A DNA stretch of 43,963 nucleotides from NCBI RefSeq assembly GCF_000466385.1, contig NZ_KE952838.1, positions 1-43,963 of the forward strand, in the 5' to 3' direction. Positions within the stretch are counted from its first letter, which is position 1. Every line of letters begins with the position of its first letter. Source of the DNA: Aneurinibacillus aneurinilyticus ATCC 12856 (GTDB taxonomy: Bacteria > Bacillota > Bacilli > Aneurinibacillales > Aneurinibacillaceae). The notes under the pieces are model-generated. The model saw only the letters and a program-made list of their open reading frames with translations. It did not search any database and was not told where the DNA came from. This document shows, piece after piece, positions 15,105 through 22,405 of the stretch. Both the position numbers and the translations under genes were made by a program.

Positions 15105-18100
15105 TCATTCCCCGACGTTGAAGTAGCGGGCTTCCGGATGGGAGAACACCAAGGCTGAAACAGAAGCTTCCGGCTCCATCATACAACCTTCGGTCAAATG
15201 TATGCCGATGTCTTCCGGTCCCAATAAATCAAATAGCGGCTTTTGATCTTCTAAATCCGGACAGGCCGGATAGCCAAACGATACACGAATCCCCTGATAA
15301 CGAGCACCAAAACGTTCCAGCATTGTCATCTCAGCTGGATCAGGAAAGCCCCATGTATCCCGCAAAATATGGTGTACACGCTCCGCAAACGCTTCTGCCA
15401 ATTCAAGCGCCAGTGCCTGTAATACGTGTGAACGCAGGTAATCGCCCCGCACTTTCCATTCCTCTGCTTTTTCGCGGACACCTTGGCCTGCGGTCACAAC
15501 CAGAAATGCTACATAATCCATCACACCGCTTTCTGCTGGCTTCACGAAATCAGAAAGGCAAAGGTACGGTTCTTTTTTCTGACGCGGGAATGAGAATGTT
15601 TTAAGAATCTTACTATGATCATCCGGATCGTAGATATACATCTCATTTCCTTTGGATTGTGCCGGGAAAAAGCGATACATCCCATGTGCTTTTAGCAGTC
15701 CATTCTCCTTCGCTTCCACCAGCAATTCATCGACAATTTGTTTTAATTCGACCGTCTTGGAGTCACCCGCAGCCAGTAGCGCATCCACATTTCCACGTAT
15801 GCCTAGGTGTTTGCCAAGCAACATACGCAAGTTCAAGTATGGCTGCAAATGTGCAAGTGGATAATCGCGCAGAATATGTCGTTCGAAATCCGGCGGCATA
15901 AACACCGGAGCATTTATACTTACAGAGGAGCGTTCCGGTACAGTCGAATCCTTCGATGCATCCACTATCTCTGTAGCTACAGCAACCTGCCGCTCCTCTT
16001 TTGCCTGGACAGCCGTTTTTTCCAGCTCATCCCTCAACTTCGGATTCATTAGTTTGTTAGCCATGTCTAATCCGTTCATTGCGTCTTTAGAATAAAGCAC
16101 AAGACCGTCATATTCCGGTGCAATACGGTTATCAGTAAATTTACGAGTCAGCGCTGCCCCACCGACCAGTATGGGCACATCAATACCGACGGCTTTTAGG
16201 TCCTGGGCCGTCGTTACCATCTGCTGTGCAGATTTGACAAGCAGACCGGACAGGCCAATAATATCGGGCATTTCCTTGCGACAAGCGTCAATCAACTGCT
16301 CTGGAGGAACCTTGATGCCCAGATTGACGATTTTGTAGCCATTGTTACCAAGGATAATTTCCACAAGGTTTTTTCCGATATCATGCACATCCCCTTTCAC
16401 CGTAGCTAGCATCACCGTGCCTTTGGCAGCTGTCTCCGATTTCTCCATACGCGGCTCTAGATAGGCGACCGCAGCTTTCATCACTTCCGCGCTCTGCAGC
16501 ACCTCGGCAACGATAAGCTGGTTGTCATTAAACAGTTTTCCGACCTTATCCATCCCTGTCATAAGCGGTCCGTTGATAATATCAAGCGGAGCATATTTTG
16601 CAAGCGCTTCTTCCAAATCCGGGATAAGTCCTTCCTTCGTTCCCTCAACTACATAATGGGCTAGCCGTTCTTCTAAAGTCAGGCTAGAAGCCTCTTCAAC
16701 GTTCTCTACTTTTTTCTCACGATAAAATGCTGTAAATTCCGCCAACGTTTCGTCAGTTGTATCGAACAACAGAGCCTCTGCCATCTTGCGCTCCTGCTCT
16801 GGAATAGAAGCAAAACGTTGCAATTTTTCCGTATTGACAATGGCATAATCAAGGCCAGCTTTCGTACAGTGATATAAATACACCGCGTTCAGCACTTCCC
16901 GACCGGTTGCAGGCAGGCCGAACGATACGTTACTCACGCCGAGAATCGTCTGGCATTCAGGGAGCTTTTCTTTAATTAACCGAATGCCTTCTACCGTTTC
17001 TTTTGCTGATCCGATATACGCTTCATCCCCTGTACCTACCGGGAATACTAGCGGGTCAAAAATTAAATCCCGTGGAGAAAGGCCATACTTGCCTACAAGC
17101 AGCTCATACGAACGCTCCGCAACTTCAAGCTTCCTCTCTCTTGTAACAGCCATTCCTTGTTCATCAATCGTACCAACAACAACCGCACCGCCAAATTTTC
17201 GGAGCAATGGAGCTACTTCCGCAAAACGCTCCTCACCATCTTCGAGGTTAATAGAGTTAATAATCGCCTTCCCCTGTGAATATTTTAAAGCCAGTGCAAT
17301 AACCTTCGGATCAGTGGAATCAATCATAAGCGGCACCTTCACCTTGCGCACGACAAACTGCAAGAAGGCTTCCATATCCTGCATTTCATCACGGTCAGGA
17401 TCGGCAAGACAAACATCGATGATATGGGCTCCACGCTTTACCTGAGCACGTGCAATTTCTGATGCTTCTTCATACTTTCCTGATTTAATAAGGTCACGGA
17501 ATTTTTTTGATCCGATAACGTTCGTACGTTCGCCTACCATAAGCGGCCTATTATCCTGCTCAAGATATACGGGTTCAATACCTGATACAGCATGCGTATG
17601 CAGTCCTTGTGCCTGACGCGGCTTATATTCTTTCAGCTTCTCTGCAATGGCTCTAATATGATCAGGTGTTGTTCCACAGCAGCCGCCCGCTACATTAATC
17701 CATCCTTGCTCAGCGAAGCCAGCCAGCTTTGTTGCCAGCGCCTGAGGCGATTCATGGTAATGTCCATCCTCATCCGGCAGCCCCGCATTCGGATAGCAAC
17801 TGACCGCACAGCCAGCCATACCGGATAGCGTGCGAATATGATCGCGCATAAACTCCGGGCCCGTTGCACAGTTCAGGCCCATAGAAATTGGCTGCAAATG
17901 TTCAAGCGATATATAAAAAGCTTCAATATTTTGGCCTGCAAGCGTTGTTCCCATTGGTTCAATCGTACCGGAAATCATAACCGGAACTTTATAGCCAAGC
18001 TTTTCAAAAGCACGTTGGATACCGATGCCACCCGCTTTAACATTCAACGTATCCTGTACCGTTTCAAGCAATAGAACATCTACGCCCCCTTCAATTAACG

Positions 18101-18563
18101 CCAGCGCCTGTTCATAATACGATTCAACCAATTCCTCAAATGTGACACCGCCGGTTACTGACAACGTTTTGGTGGTCGGACCAATGGCACCCGCTGCATA
18201 GCGAGGCCATTCTGATGTTGAATATTTGTCGACTGCTTCGCGTGCCAGCTTGGCGGCAATCAGATTAATCTCCCTCGCCCGCTCCGGTATATCATACTCA
18301 GCCAGCACAATCGATGTCGCGCCGAACGTATTTGTTTCTATAATATCGGCACCTGCCTCCAGGTACGTCTCATGAATACCGCGAATTACGTCAGGCCGTG
18401 TCAGATTCAATATCTCGTTGCAGCCTTCATACTGCTCACCGCCGAAGTCAACCGGACCAAGGTTTTCTTGCTGCAACATCGTTCCCATCGCTCCGTCAAT
18501 AATCAGGATCTTATTTTTTAGCTGATTTTCTATCGGCAGCTTTTTTATCGCTGTTTCATTCAT
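15105..18563 (-). CDS. metH: Cobalamin-dependent methionine synthase
   Basis: A 1152-aa full-length MetH that transfers a methyl group from methyltetrahydrofolate to homocysteine through methylcobalamin. Domains in order are: homocysteine/zinc (about 15-325, GLNCATGPEFM and GGCCGTTPDH), pterin-binding (about 345-600, MVGERTNVIGSKKF), B12 cap (about 640-730), B12-binding with DVHDIGKNLVEIIL holding the histidine that replaces dimethylbenzimidazole, and the C-terminal reactivation domain (about 920-1150, with RVSFGYPACPDL). ATG at 18563 follows AAAGGGGA by eight bases; a TTG at 18590 lacks a site. It heads an S-box-controlled operon with yitJ. Confidence 0.96.
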   Translation of the reverse strand: MNETAIKKLPIENQLKNKILIIDGAMGTMLQQENLGPVDFGGEQYEGCNEILNLTRPDVIRGIHETYLEAGADIIETNTFGATSIVLAEYDIPERAREINLIAAKLAREAVDKYSTSEWPRYAAGAIGPTTKTLSVTGGVTFEELVESYYEQALALIEGGVDVLLLETVQDTLNVKAGGIGIQRAFEKLGYKVPVMISGTIEPMGTTLAGQNIEAFYISLEHLQPISMGLNCATGPEFMRDHIRTLSGMAGCAVSCYPNAGLPDEDGHYHESPQALATKLAGFAEQGWINVAGGCCGTTPDHIRAIAEKLKEYKPRQAQGLHTHAVSGIEPVYLEQDNRPLMVGERTNVIGSKKFRDLIKSGKYEEASEIARAQVKRGAHIIDVCLADPDRDEMQDMEAFLQFVVRKVKVPLMIDSTDPKVIALALKYSQGKAIINSINLEDGEERFAEVAPLLRKFGGAVVVGTIDEQGMAVTRERKLEVAERSYELLVGKYGLSPRDLIFDPLVFPVGTGDEAYIGSAKETVEGIRLIKEKLPECQTILGVSNVSFGLPATGREVLNAVYLYHCTKAGLDYAIVNTEKLQRFASIPEQERKMAEALLFDTTDETLAEFTAFYREKKVENVEEASSLTLEERLAHYVVEGTKEGLIPDLEEALAKYAPLDIINGPLMTGMDKVGKLFNDNQLIVAEVLQSAEVMKAAVAYLEPRMEKSETAAKGTVMLATVKGDVHDIGKNLVEIILGNNGYKIVNLGIKVPPEQLIDACRKEMPDIIGLSGLLVKSAQQMVTTAQDLKAVGIDVPILVGGAALTRKFTDNRIAPEYDGLVLYSKDAMNGLDMANKLMNPKLRDELEKTAVQAKEERQVAVATEIVDASKDSTVPERSSVSINAPVFMPPDFERHILRDYPLAHLQPYLNLRMLLGKHLGIRGNVDALLAAGDSKTVELKQIVDELLVEAKENGLLKAHGMYRFFPAQSKGNEMYIYDPDDHSKILKTFSFPRQKKEPYLCLSDFVKPAESGVMDYVAFLVVTAGQGVREKAEEWKVRGDYLRSHVLQALALELAEAFAERVHHILRDTWGFPDPAEMTMLERFGARYQGIRVSFGYPACPDLEDQKPLFDLLGPEDIGIHLTEGCMMEPEASVSALVFSHPEARYFNVGE

Positions 18564-18625
18564 TGCAAGCGTCCCCTTTCCATTTCCCAATTTAAAAGAA
18601 AATACATACCACTTTCTTATCCATT

Positions 18626-18790
18626 AAAAAAGACCTCCTGAAAGAAGGAGGTCTCTGAGTTCGGTCAAAGAACGGGCATCCTTATCTTTCAGGATAGAAA
18701 TCCTGCTGGAATTGGCACCGTATATGAATACATACCGGTTGCCGGGCGTCATCGGGCCAGTCCCTCAGCCTGCTCTTGATAAGAAACAAA
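18626..18790 (-). ncRNA. S-box (SAM-I) riboswitch with transcription terminator
   Basis: On the minus strand the conserved S-box core is clear: CTTATCAAGAG, then GAGGGACTGGCCC, then GATGACGCCCGGCAACC. P1 pairs TCTTATC (near 18784) with GATAAGGA (near 18680). A terminator of AGACCTCCT / AGGAGGTCT plus a T-run is at 18625-18654. An antiterminator is visible: TCCTGAAAG...AAGGA (18679-18694) can pair with TCCTT...CTTTCAGGA (18636-18649), which would break both P1 and the terminator. High SAM should therefore end transcription before metH. Confidence 0.96.
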
Positions 18791-18809
18791 TATAGTTTTC
18801 ATTTTTCTC

Positions 18810-18838
18810 ATTATTAAACAATGCAGAAAAAGAGTCAA
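18810..18838 (-). promoter_or_regulatory. Sigma-A promoter for the S-box/metH operon
   Basis: On the minus strand TTGACT (18833-18838) and AATAAT (18810-18815) are 17 bases apart. The start point would fall near 18803, about 15 bases before the riboswitch P1 helix. Confidence 0.75.
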
Positions 18839-18855
18839 TAGTTAATTTACAAGGA

Positions 18856-19938
18856 TTAAATCGTTTTTGTAATAACAATATTATTATGATTTTGTAAATC
18901 TATCTCATACGGAGAACTTAGGGCGGTGCCGTCACGCTCCTGAATGATGCGTACTATCGGCCTGTGAACAGCCTTCGGATCAACATGGGAAACGACCCCA
19001 ACTTGTCCGGTATTTAGCACAACGGTAGACGCCACTGGATATACAGCAACATACTTAACGAAAAGACGTACCAGGTCCAGATCAAATAATGCATTTCCGG
19101 AGGCAAATAAATATTCCGTCGCTTCATTCGGCGTATAATGCTGGCGATAGGAGCGATGCGATGTGAGGGCGTCATATACATCGGCTATACTGACAATCTG
19201 AGCATATTCATGAATTTGCTTATTCTCCAATTTGCGAGGGTACCCTGTCCCGTTATACCGTTCGTGATGCTGCAACGCACAATGCGCAGACAACAACGAG
19301 ATATCATATTGATAGCGCAGAAGATTAAAACCATCTTGCGTATGGTTCTCAATCCTCGCACGCTCCTCTGGATTAAGGGCTCCCTTCTTGTTCCACAGAT
19401 CCTTAGGCATCATGGTCATGCCGATATCGAACAACAACGCGCCCACTCCCAGCTCGAGCAATTGATTGCGATTATACCCCTTAGCCAAGCCTATAATTCC
19501 CGCAAGTACAGCTACGTTAACCGAGTGATGGAACAAATACCCATCAAGCGAATGAAGGTTAACCAGGTTGACAAGCACCTCTTTTCTACCGCTTAAATCC
19601 CCGATAATATCGCCGAATACATTTCGAAACTCTTTTCCCATATCCGGCACAGCCATCCTCCCTTTTACCTTTGGCTGGTCCATAAGGCCGGTCATTGTCT
19701 TATATACGGTCTCTACCGCTTTGCGCCGCGTTATATCATTAATAACATCCTCCGGTACAATATCATCCGTATTTTTATCCTCAATATAAACAGTATCAAT
19801 TCCCATACTTTTTAGACGATCGATATAACGCTGGTTCAATTCAAGACCTATACCTAAAAGAATATGACCTGTTTCCGAAAGAATTGTCCTTGCTATTTTA
19901 TCTCCTGGCTTTACAGAGCCGATGTGCATCTTTTTCAC
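18856..19938 (-). CDS. HD-GYP domain protein with an altered HD motif
   Basis: A 360-aa protein of the cyclic-di-GMP phosphodiesterase group. The N-terminal 130 residues resemble the regulatory region found before many HD-GYP domains (GSVKPGDKIARTILSETGHI). The HD-GYP part (about 135-330) has HHSVNVAVLAGIIG, HERYNGTGYPRKL (HHE and GYP motifs) and IVSIADVYDALTSHRSYR. The usual LLHDIGK is LLFDIGM: the metal-binding His is Phe and the following Lys is Met, so catalysis may be weakened or lost. GTG at 19938 follows AGGG by seven bases; an in-frame ATG lies three codons later. It stands alone, upstream of the S-box promoter. Confidence 0.85.
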   Translation of the reverse strand: MKKMHIGSVKPGDKIARTILSETGHILLGIGLELNQRYIDRLKSMGIDTVYIEDKNTDDIVPEDVINDITRRKAVETVYKTMTGLMDQPKVKGRMAVPDMGKEFRNVFGDIIGDLSGRKEVLVNLVNLHSLDGYLFHHSVNVAVLAGIIGLAKGYNRNQLLELGVGALLFDIGMTMMPKDLWNKKGALNPEERARIENHTQDGFNLLRYQYDISLLSAHCALQHHERYNGTGYPRKLENKQIHEYAQIVSIADVYDALTSHRSYRQHYTPNEATEYLFASGNALFDLDLVRLFVKYVAVYPVASTVVLNTGQVGVVSHVDPKAVHRPIVRIIQERDGTALSSPYEIDLQNHNNIVITKTI

Positions 19939-19984
19939 AAGTGAACCCTACTTTCCTGGTCTTTTCTTTATCAATTAAAACTTC

Positions 19985-20036
19985 CATCAGCGGGGAGCTT
20001 GCTGCCCATTGGACCGGGATAATTGCCCCCCTTTAA
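19985..20036 (-). promoter_or_regulatory. Structured leader of the HD-GYP gene
   Basis: On the minus strand GGGGGG can pair with CTCCCC (one G-U) around an inner CCC / GGG hairpin, followed by CAGC / GCTG pairing. It lies about 50-100 bases before the HD-GYP start, as a 5'-UTR structure would. It does not clearly match a riboswitch I know. The rest of 19939-20161 is AT-rich, with nothing recognisable. Confidence 0.3.
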
Positions 20037-20161
20037 ATTGTAGCACAGGACATCAGATTCATTACTAAAAACATAAAAAAAATTCTTTCTTTGGCAGTAA
20101 AACCTGATTTTTTTTGATGATTAGTTACTCTTATACTATGCATTTTATATATAGTTTGTTT

Positions 20162-20196
20162 AAAAAAGTCACCCCTGCCTAACAAGGGTGACTTTT
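20162..20196 (-). terminator. Terminator after the DMT transporter gene
   Basis: On the minus strand the 11-bp stem AAAAGTCACCC / GGGTGACTTTT with a T-run follows the transporter stop by about 16 bases. Confidence 0.85.
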
Positions 20197-20211
20197 GACT
20201 CATCGATCATG

Positions 20212-21042
20212 CTATATCTTTGTCAGAACCAAACCGAGCAAGGCTGTGCATATGCCACATATTTGGTACAGCTTTAGTCTCTCTTTAAATAAATAACACC
20301 CGGCCAATACGACAACCAAACAATTCAAGCTGACAACCGGGAAAACAATACTGGCCACACCGGTCTTAAGCGCATAGAAGTAACAACTGAAGCCAACCGT
20401 GCTCAGGATACCTACCAGCGCGCCAATTTTAGCTTCCTGCAATCGGACCCGTTCCCGACCCATCCAGATAGCCAGATACAGGCTACCTCCTCCATACATT
20501 GCCGCGAGCATATCCATCGAGCTAATCTGTAAGTAGGAAGACTGCTTCATGAGTACACCGAGTAAACCAAAGGAGAAGAACGCAAACACCACACGGCCAA
20601 GCCAAGGCAAATATTCCGTATTGCTCTTCGTTCCCGGTGTATATTGTATGACTACAGCAGAACCCATCATGCATAAAATTCCAAGCCAGTGTAGAAAAGG
20701 AATCTGCTCATGGAAAATGACACCAGCAGCCAAGACAGGAAAAATCGCATTTGCCGCAATCAGCGGAGATGTTAAACTGGCTGGCCCTTTTTCAAAAGCA
20801 CGCGACATCTGGATATTGCCGTTCGCATTTAATACACCGATGATGCCTCCAAGCACAATAGAGGTAAAATTGGGATGAAGCGAATGAGACATTATTCCTG
20901 CGCTCATAATAATCAAGAAAGCCGCAAAATAAAAGAAAAATTGAATGTTAATTTTCGACAGTCCCCGGGAGGTGCCCCACTTAAAAATCGTATTATTGAG
21001 TCCAAAACATCCCGCCGTGATTAATGCCGCTAAAAGCCACAT
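20212..21042 (-). CDS. EamA/DMT-family transporter
   Basis: A 276-aa membrane protein of the drug/metabolite transporter superfamily. About ten hydrophobic segments fall into two five-helix EamA repeats (1-135 and 140-276). Typical stretches are GGIIGVLNANGNIQMSRAFE, GPASLTSPLIAANAIFPVLA and the C-terminal GVASIVFPVVSLNCLVVVLA, with a conserved glutamate in LFKERLKLYQ. The substrate cannot be read from sequence; amino acids or metabolites are usual. AAGGTAA lies about nine bases before the ATG. It lies 46 bases downstream of the 103-aa unknown gene on the same strand. Confidence 0.85.
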   Translation of the reverse strand: MWLLAALITAGCFGLNNTIFKWGTSRGLSKINIQFFFYFAAFLIIMSAGIMSHSLHPNFTSIVLGGIIGVLNANGNIQMSRAFEKGPASLTSPLIAANAIFPVLAAGVIFHEQIPFLHWLGILCMMGSAVVIQYTPGTKSNTEYLPWLGRVVFAFFSFGLLGVLMKQSSYLQISSMDMLAAMYGGGSLYLAIWMGRERVRLQEAKIGALVGILSTVGFSCYFYALKTGVASIVFPVVSLNCLVVVLAGCYLFKERLKLYQICGICTALLGLVLTKI

Positions 21043-21088
21043 GATACGTTACCTTCTTTACGCGTAAAATAATTCTTGTTGTCCTATC

Positions 21089-21400
21089 CTATTGTTCATC
21101 AAATTCCGCCAACAAAACTTCATATGTACATATCTCGCCGCCTGCCGGACAGCGAACATTTACTTTGGTTCGCTCATCATCCACAGACGCAAGCTGCACC
21201 ACAATGCTCTGCTTTTCATCTACCTGACCACACACGTTAAGCAACCATGCTAAAGCTTCTTCCGTAAGCGGCAAACCAACAATTTCTCCGCCAGCTACCG
21301 GCACATGAAGCAATTTCTTATTATCCACAAACCCGCGAACCGAATCCAGCAATACTTCTATCTGCAAAGGTGTTAGGGAAAGTTCATATGTCTTTTCCAT
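21089..21400 (-). CDS. Hypothetical protein, 103 aa
   Basis: I do not recognise this family. The protein is soluble, acidic and ends in EFDEQ. The N terminus (YELSLTPLQIEVLLDSVRGF) reads as a helix. Two cysteines lie in LNVCGQ and VRCPAGGEICTY; the spacing in the latter (CPAGGEIC) could bind metal, but that is a guess. AAAGGAGG lies six bases before the ATG, so translation is well supported. It sits between the iclR-type gene (27 bases upstream) and the DMT transporter on the same strand and may be in their operon. Confidence 0.7.
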   Translation of the reverse strand: MEKTYELSLTPLQIEVLLDSVRGFVDNKKLLHVPVAGGEIVGLPLTEEALAWLLNVCGQVDEKQSIVVQLASVDDERTKVNVRCPAGGEICTYEVLLAEFDEQ

Positions 21401-21427
21401 AAACAGCCTCCTTTCCTGTGTCCTTTT

Positions 21428-22177
21428 TTATTTTAACATGCTTCCCATACGTTTCGCTGCTACCATGACATAGGGAAGATTATCCTTCATCCTCTCCAGC
21501 GTGAGCCGATTAGACGGTCCCGACACTGATAAAGCGGCTACCAAATGTCCCCTGCGATTAAATAACGGAACAGCCACCGCTGCAGCTCCCTGCTCACGTT
21601 CCTCCGAGCTGGTTGCATACCCATGTCTGCGAATTTCTTCTAGTTGTTCCATATACATCTGTTTATCAACAAAAGAAGGCCAGGATGGATCGGACAGAAT
21701 TTCTTTTTGAATTTCCGGTGGCGCATATGCTACTAGCACTTTACTCGAAGCACCTACTGAAAGTGGCAGATGCGCTCCAATCGGAGCTACCCTGCGAATG
21801 GTTTCATTGCTCTCTACTGCTTGTATGCGGATGCGTTCGTTCTCATTGCGGACGTATAAGCTAATCGTCTCTCCTACCAGATCCCTGAGCCGGACCATCT
21901 CCGGCAATAGAATCGTTCCCGGATCGCCCCCTTGAGGAAGATTTGCCGATAGCTGCCAGACCCGAAACCCGAGCTGATATTTTTCTGTATCCGGATTACG
22001 AGCAAGAAACCCCTTGTTCTCCAGCGATCCCAGCAGCCGATACACGGTGCTTTTGTTCAATCCTACTTTATGGGAAATTTCAGTAAGCGTTAGCTCTTTT
22101 TCATCAATAAAACACAACAGAATATCCATGGCACGATCGACTGCCCGAACGGTCATTTTATTATCGGAAGACTCCAT
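21428..22177 (-). CDS. IclR-family transcriptional regulator
   Basis: A 249-aa regulator with an N-terminal winged helix-turn-helix (about 10-70: AVDRAMDILLCFIDEKELTL, SHKVGLNKSTVYRLLGSLEN) and a C-terminal IclR effector domain (about 85-245: SVGASSKVLVAYAPPE, EREQGAAAVAVPLFNRRGHL, ALSVSGPSNRLT). ATG at 22177 follows AGGTGA by eight bases; an ATG at 22213 has no ribosome binding site. It is divergent from acnA, and both flanks hold a GTTTC-N7-GAAAC palindrome, so control of aconitase and of itself is likely. The effector is unknown. In B. subtilis aconitase is controlled by CcpC and CodY rather than an IclR protein. Confidence 0.92.
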   Translation of the reverse strand: MESSDNKMTVRAVDRAMDILLCFIDEKELTLTEISHKVGLNKSTVYRLLGSLENKGFLARNPDTEKYQLGFRVWQLSANLPQGGDPGTILLPEMVRLRDLVGETISLYVRNENERIRIQAVESNETIRRVAPIGAHLPLSVGASSKVLVAYAPPEIQKEILSDPSWPSFVDKQMYMEQLEEIRRHGYATSSEEREQGAAAVAVPLFNRRGHLVAALSVSGPSNRLTLERMKDNLPYVMVAAKRMGSMLK

Positions 22178-22206
22178 TCTTCTGTTCACCTTCCTATTTA
22201 CGATAA

Positions 22207-22223
22207 GTTTCATTTAGCGAAAC
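22207..22223. promoter_or_regulatory. GTTTC-N7-GAAAC palindrome at the iclR start
   Basis: An inverted repeat GTTTC-atttagc-GAAAC (extended by flanking A and T) just upstream of the IclR start. The same arm sequence and spacing recur at 22359-22375 in front of acnA, so this is a candidate autoregulatory operator. Confidence 0.5.
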
Positions 22224-22331
22224 TGTGTTGCAATATGTGACATTATAACGTATTACCATTTATTTCGTAAACTATCATCACTCATTCGAAAAAAATTGTA
22301 AAAATGTATGTACGTTATACAAAAAAAGCGA

Positions 22332-22337
22332 TATAAT
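22332..22337 (+). promoter_or_regulatory. -10 box of the acnA promoter
   Basis: A perfect TATAAT about 69 bases before the acnA start. The -35 region 17 bases upstream (TGTACG) is weak, which suggests an activator or tight control. Transcription would start near 22344. Confidence 0.55.
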
Positions 22338-22358
22338 GTTATCGAAAACAGAAACGCA

Positions 22359-22375
22359 GTTTCACTTGATGAAAC
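22359..22375. promoter_or_regulatory. GTTTC-N7-GAAAC palindrome in the acnA leader
   Basis: GTTTC-acttgat-GAAAC lies about 15-31 bases after the predicted acnA transcription start, a good roadblock position. It repeats the arms and 7-base spacing of the palindrome at 22207-22223. An extra GAAAC half-site is at 22384-22388. Confidence 0.5.
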
Positions 22376-22405
22376 CGTTAATGAAACACGAAGGAGGTCT
22401 TCAAC

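Noticed and set aside
19985-20036. Cyclic-di-GMP (GEMM) riboswitch upstream of HD-GYP
   Set aside because: The GGGCAAACC, GCAAAGCC and GGCCTAAACC-type motifs are not present in order, so only a structured leader is reported.
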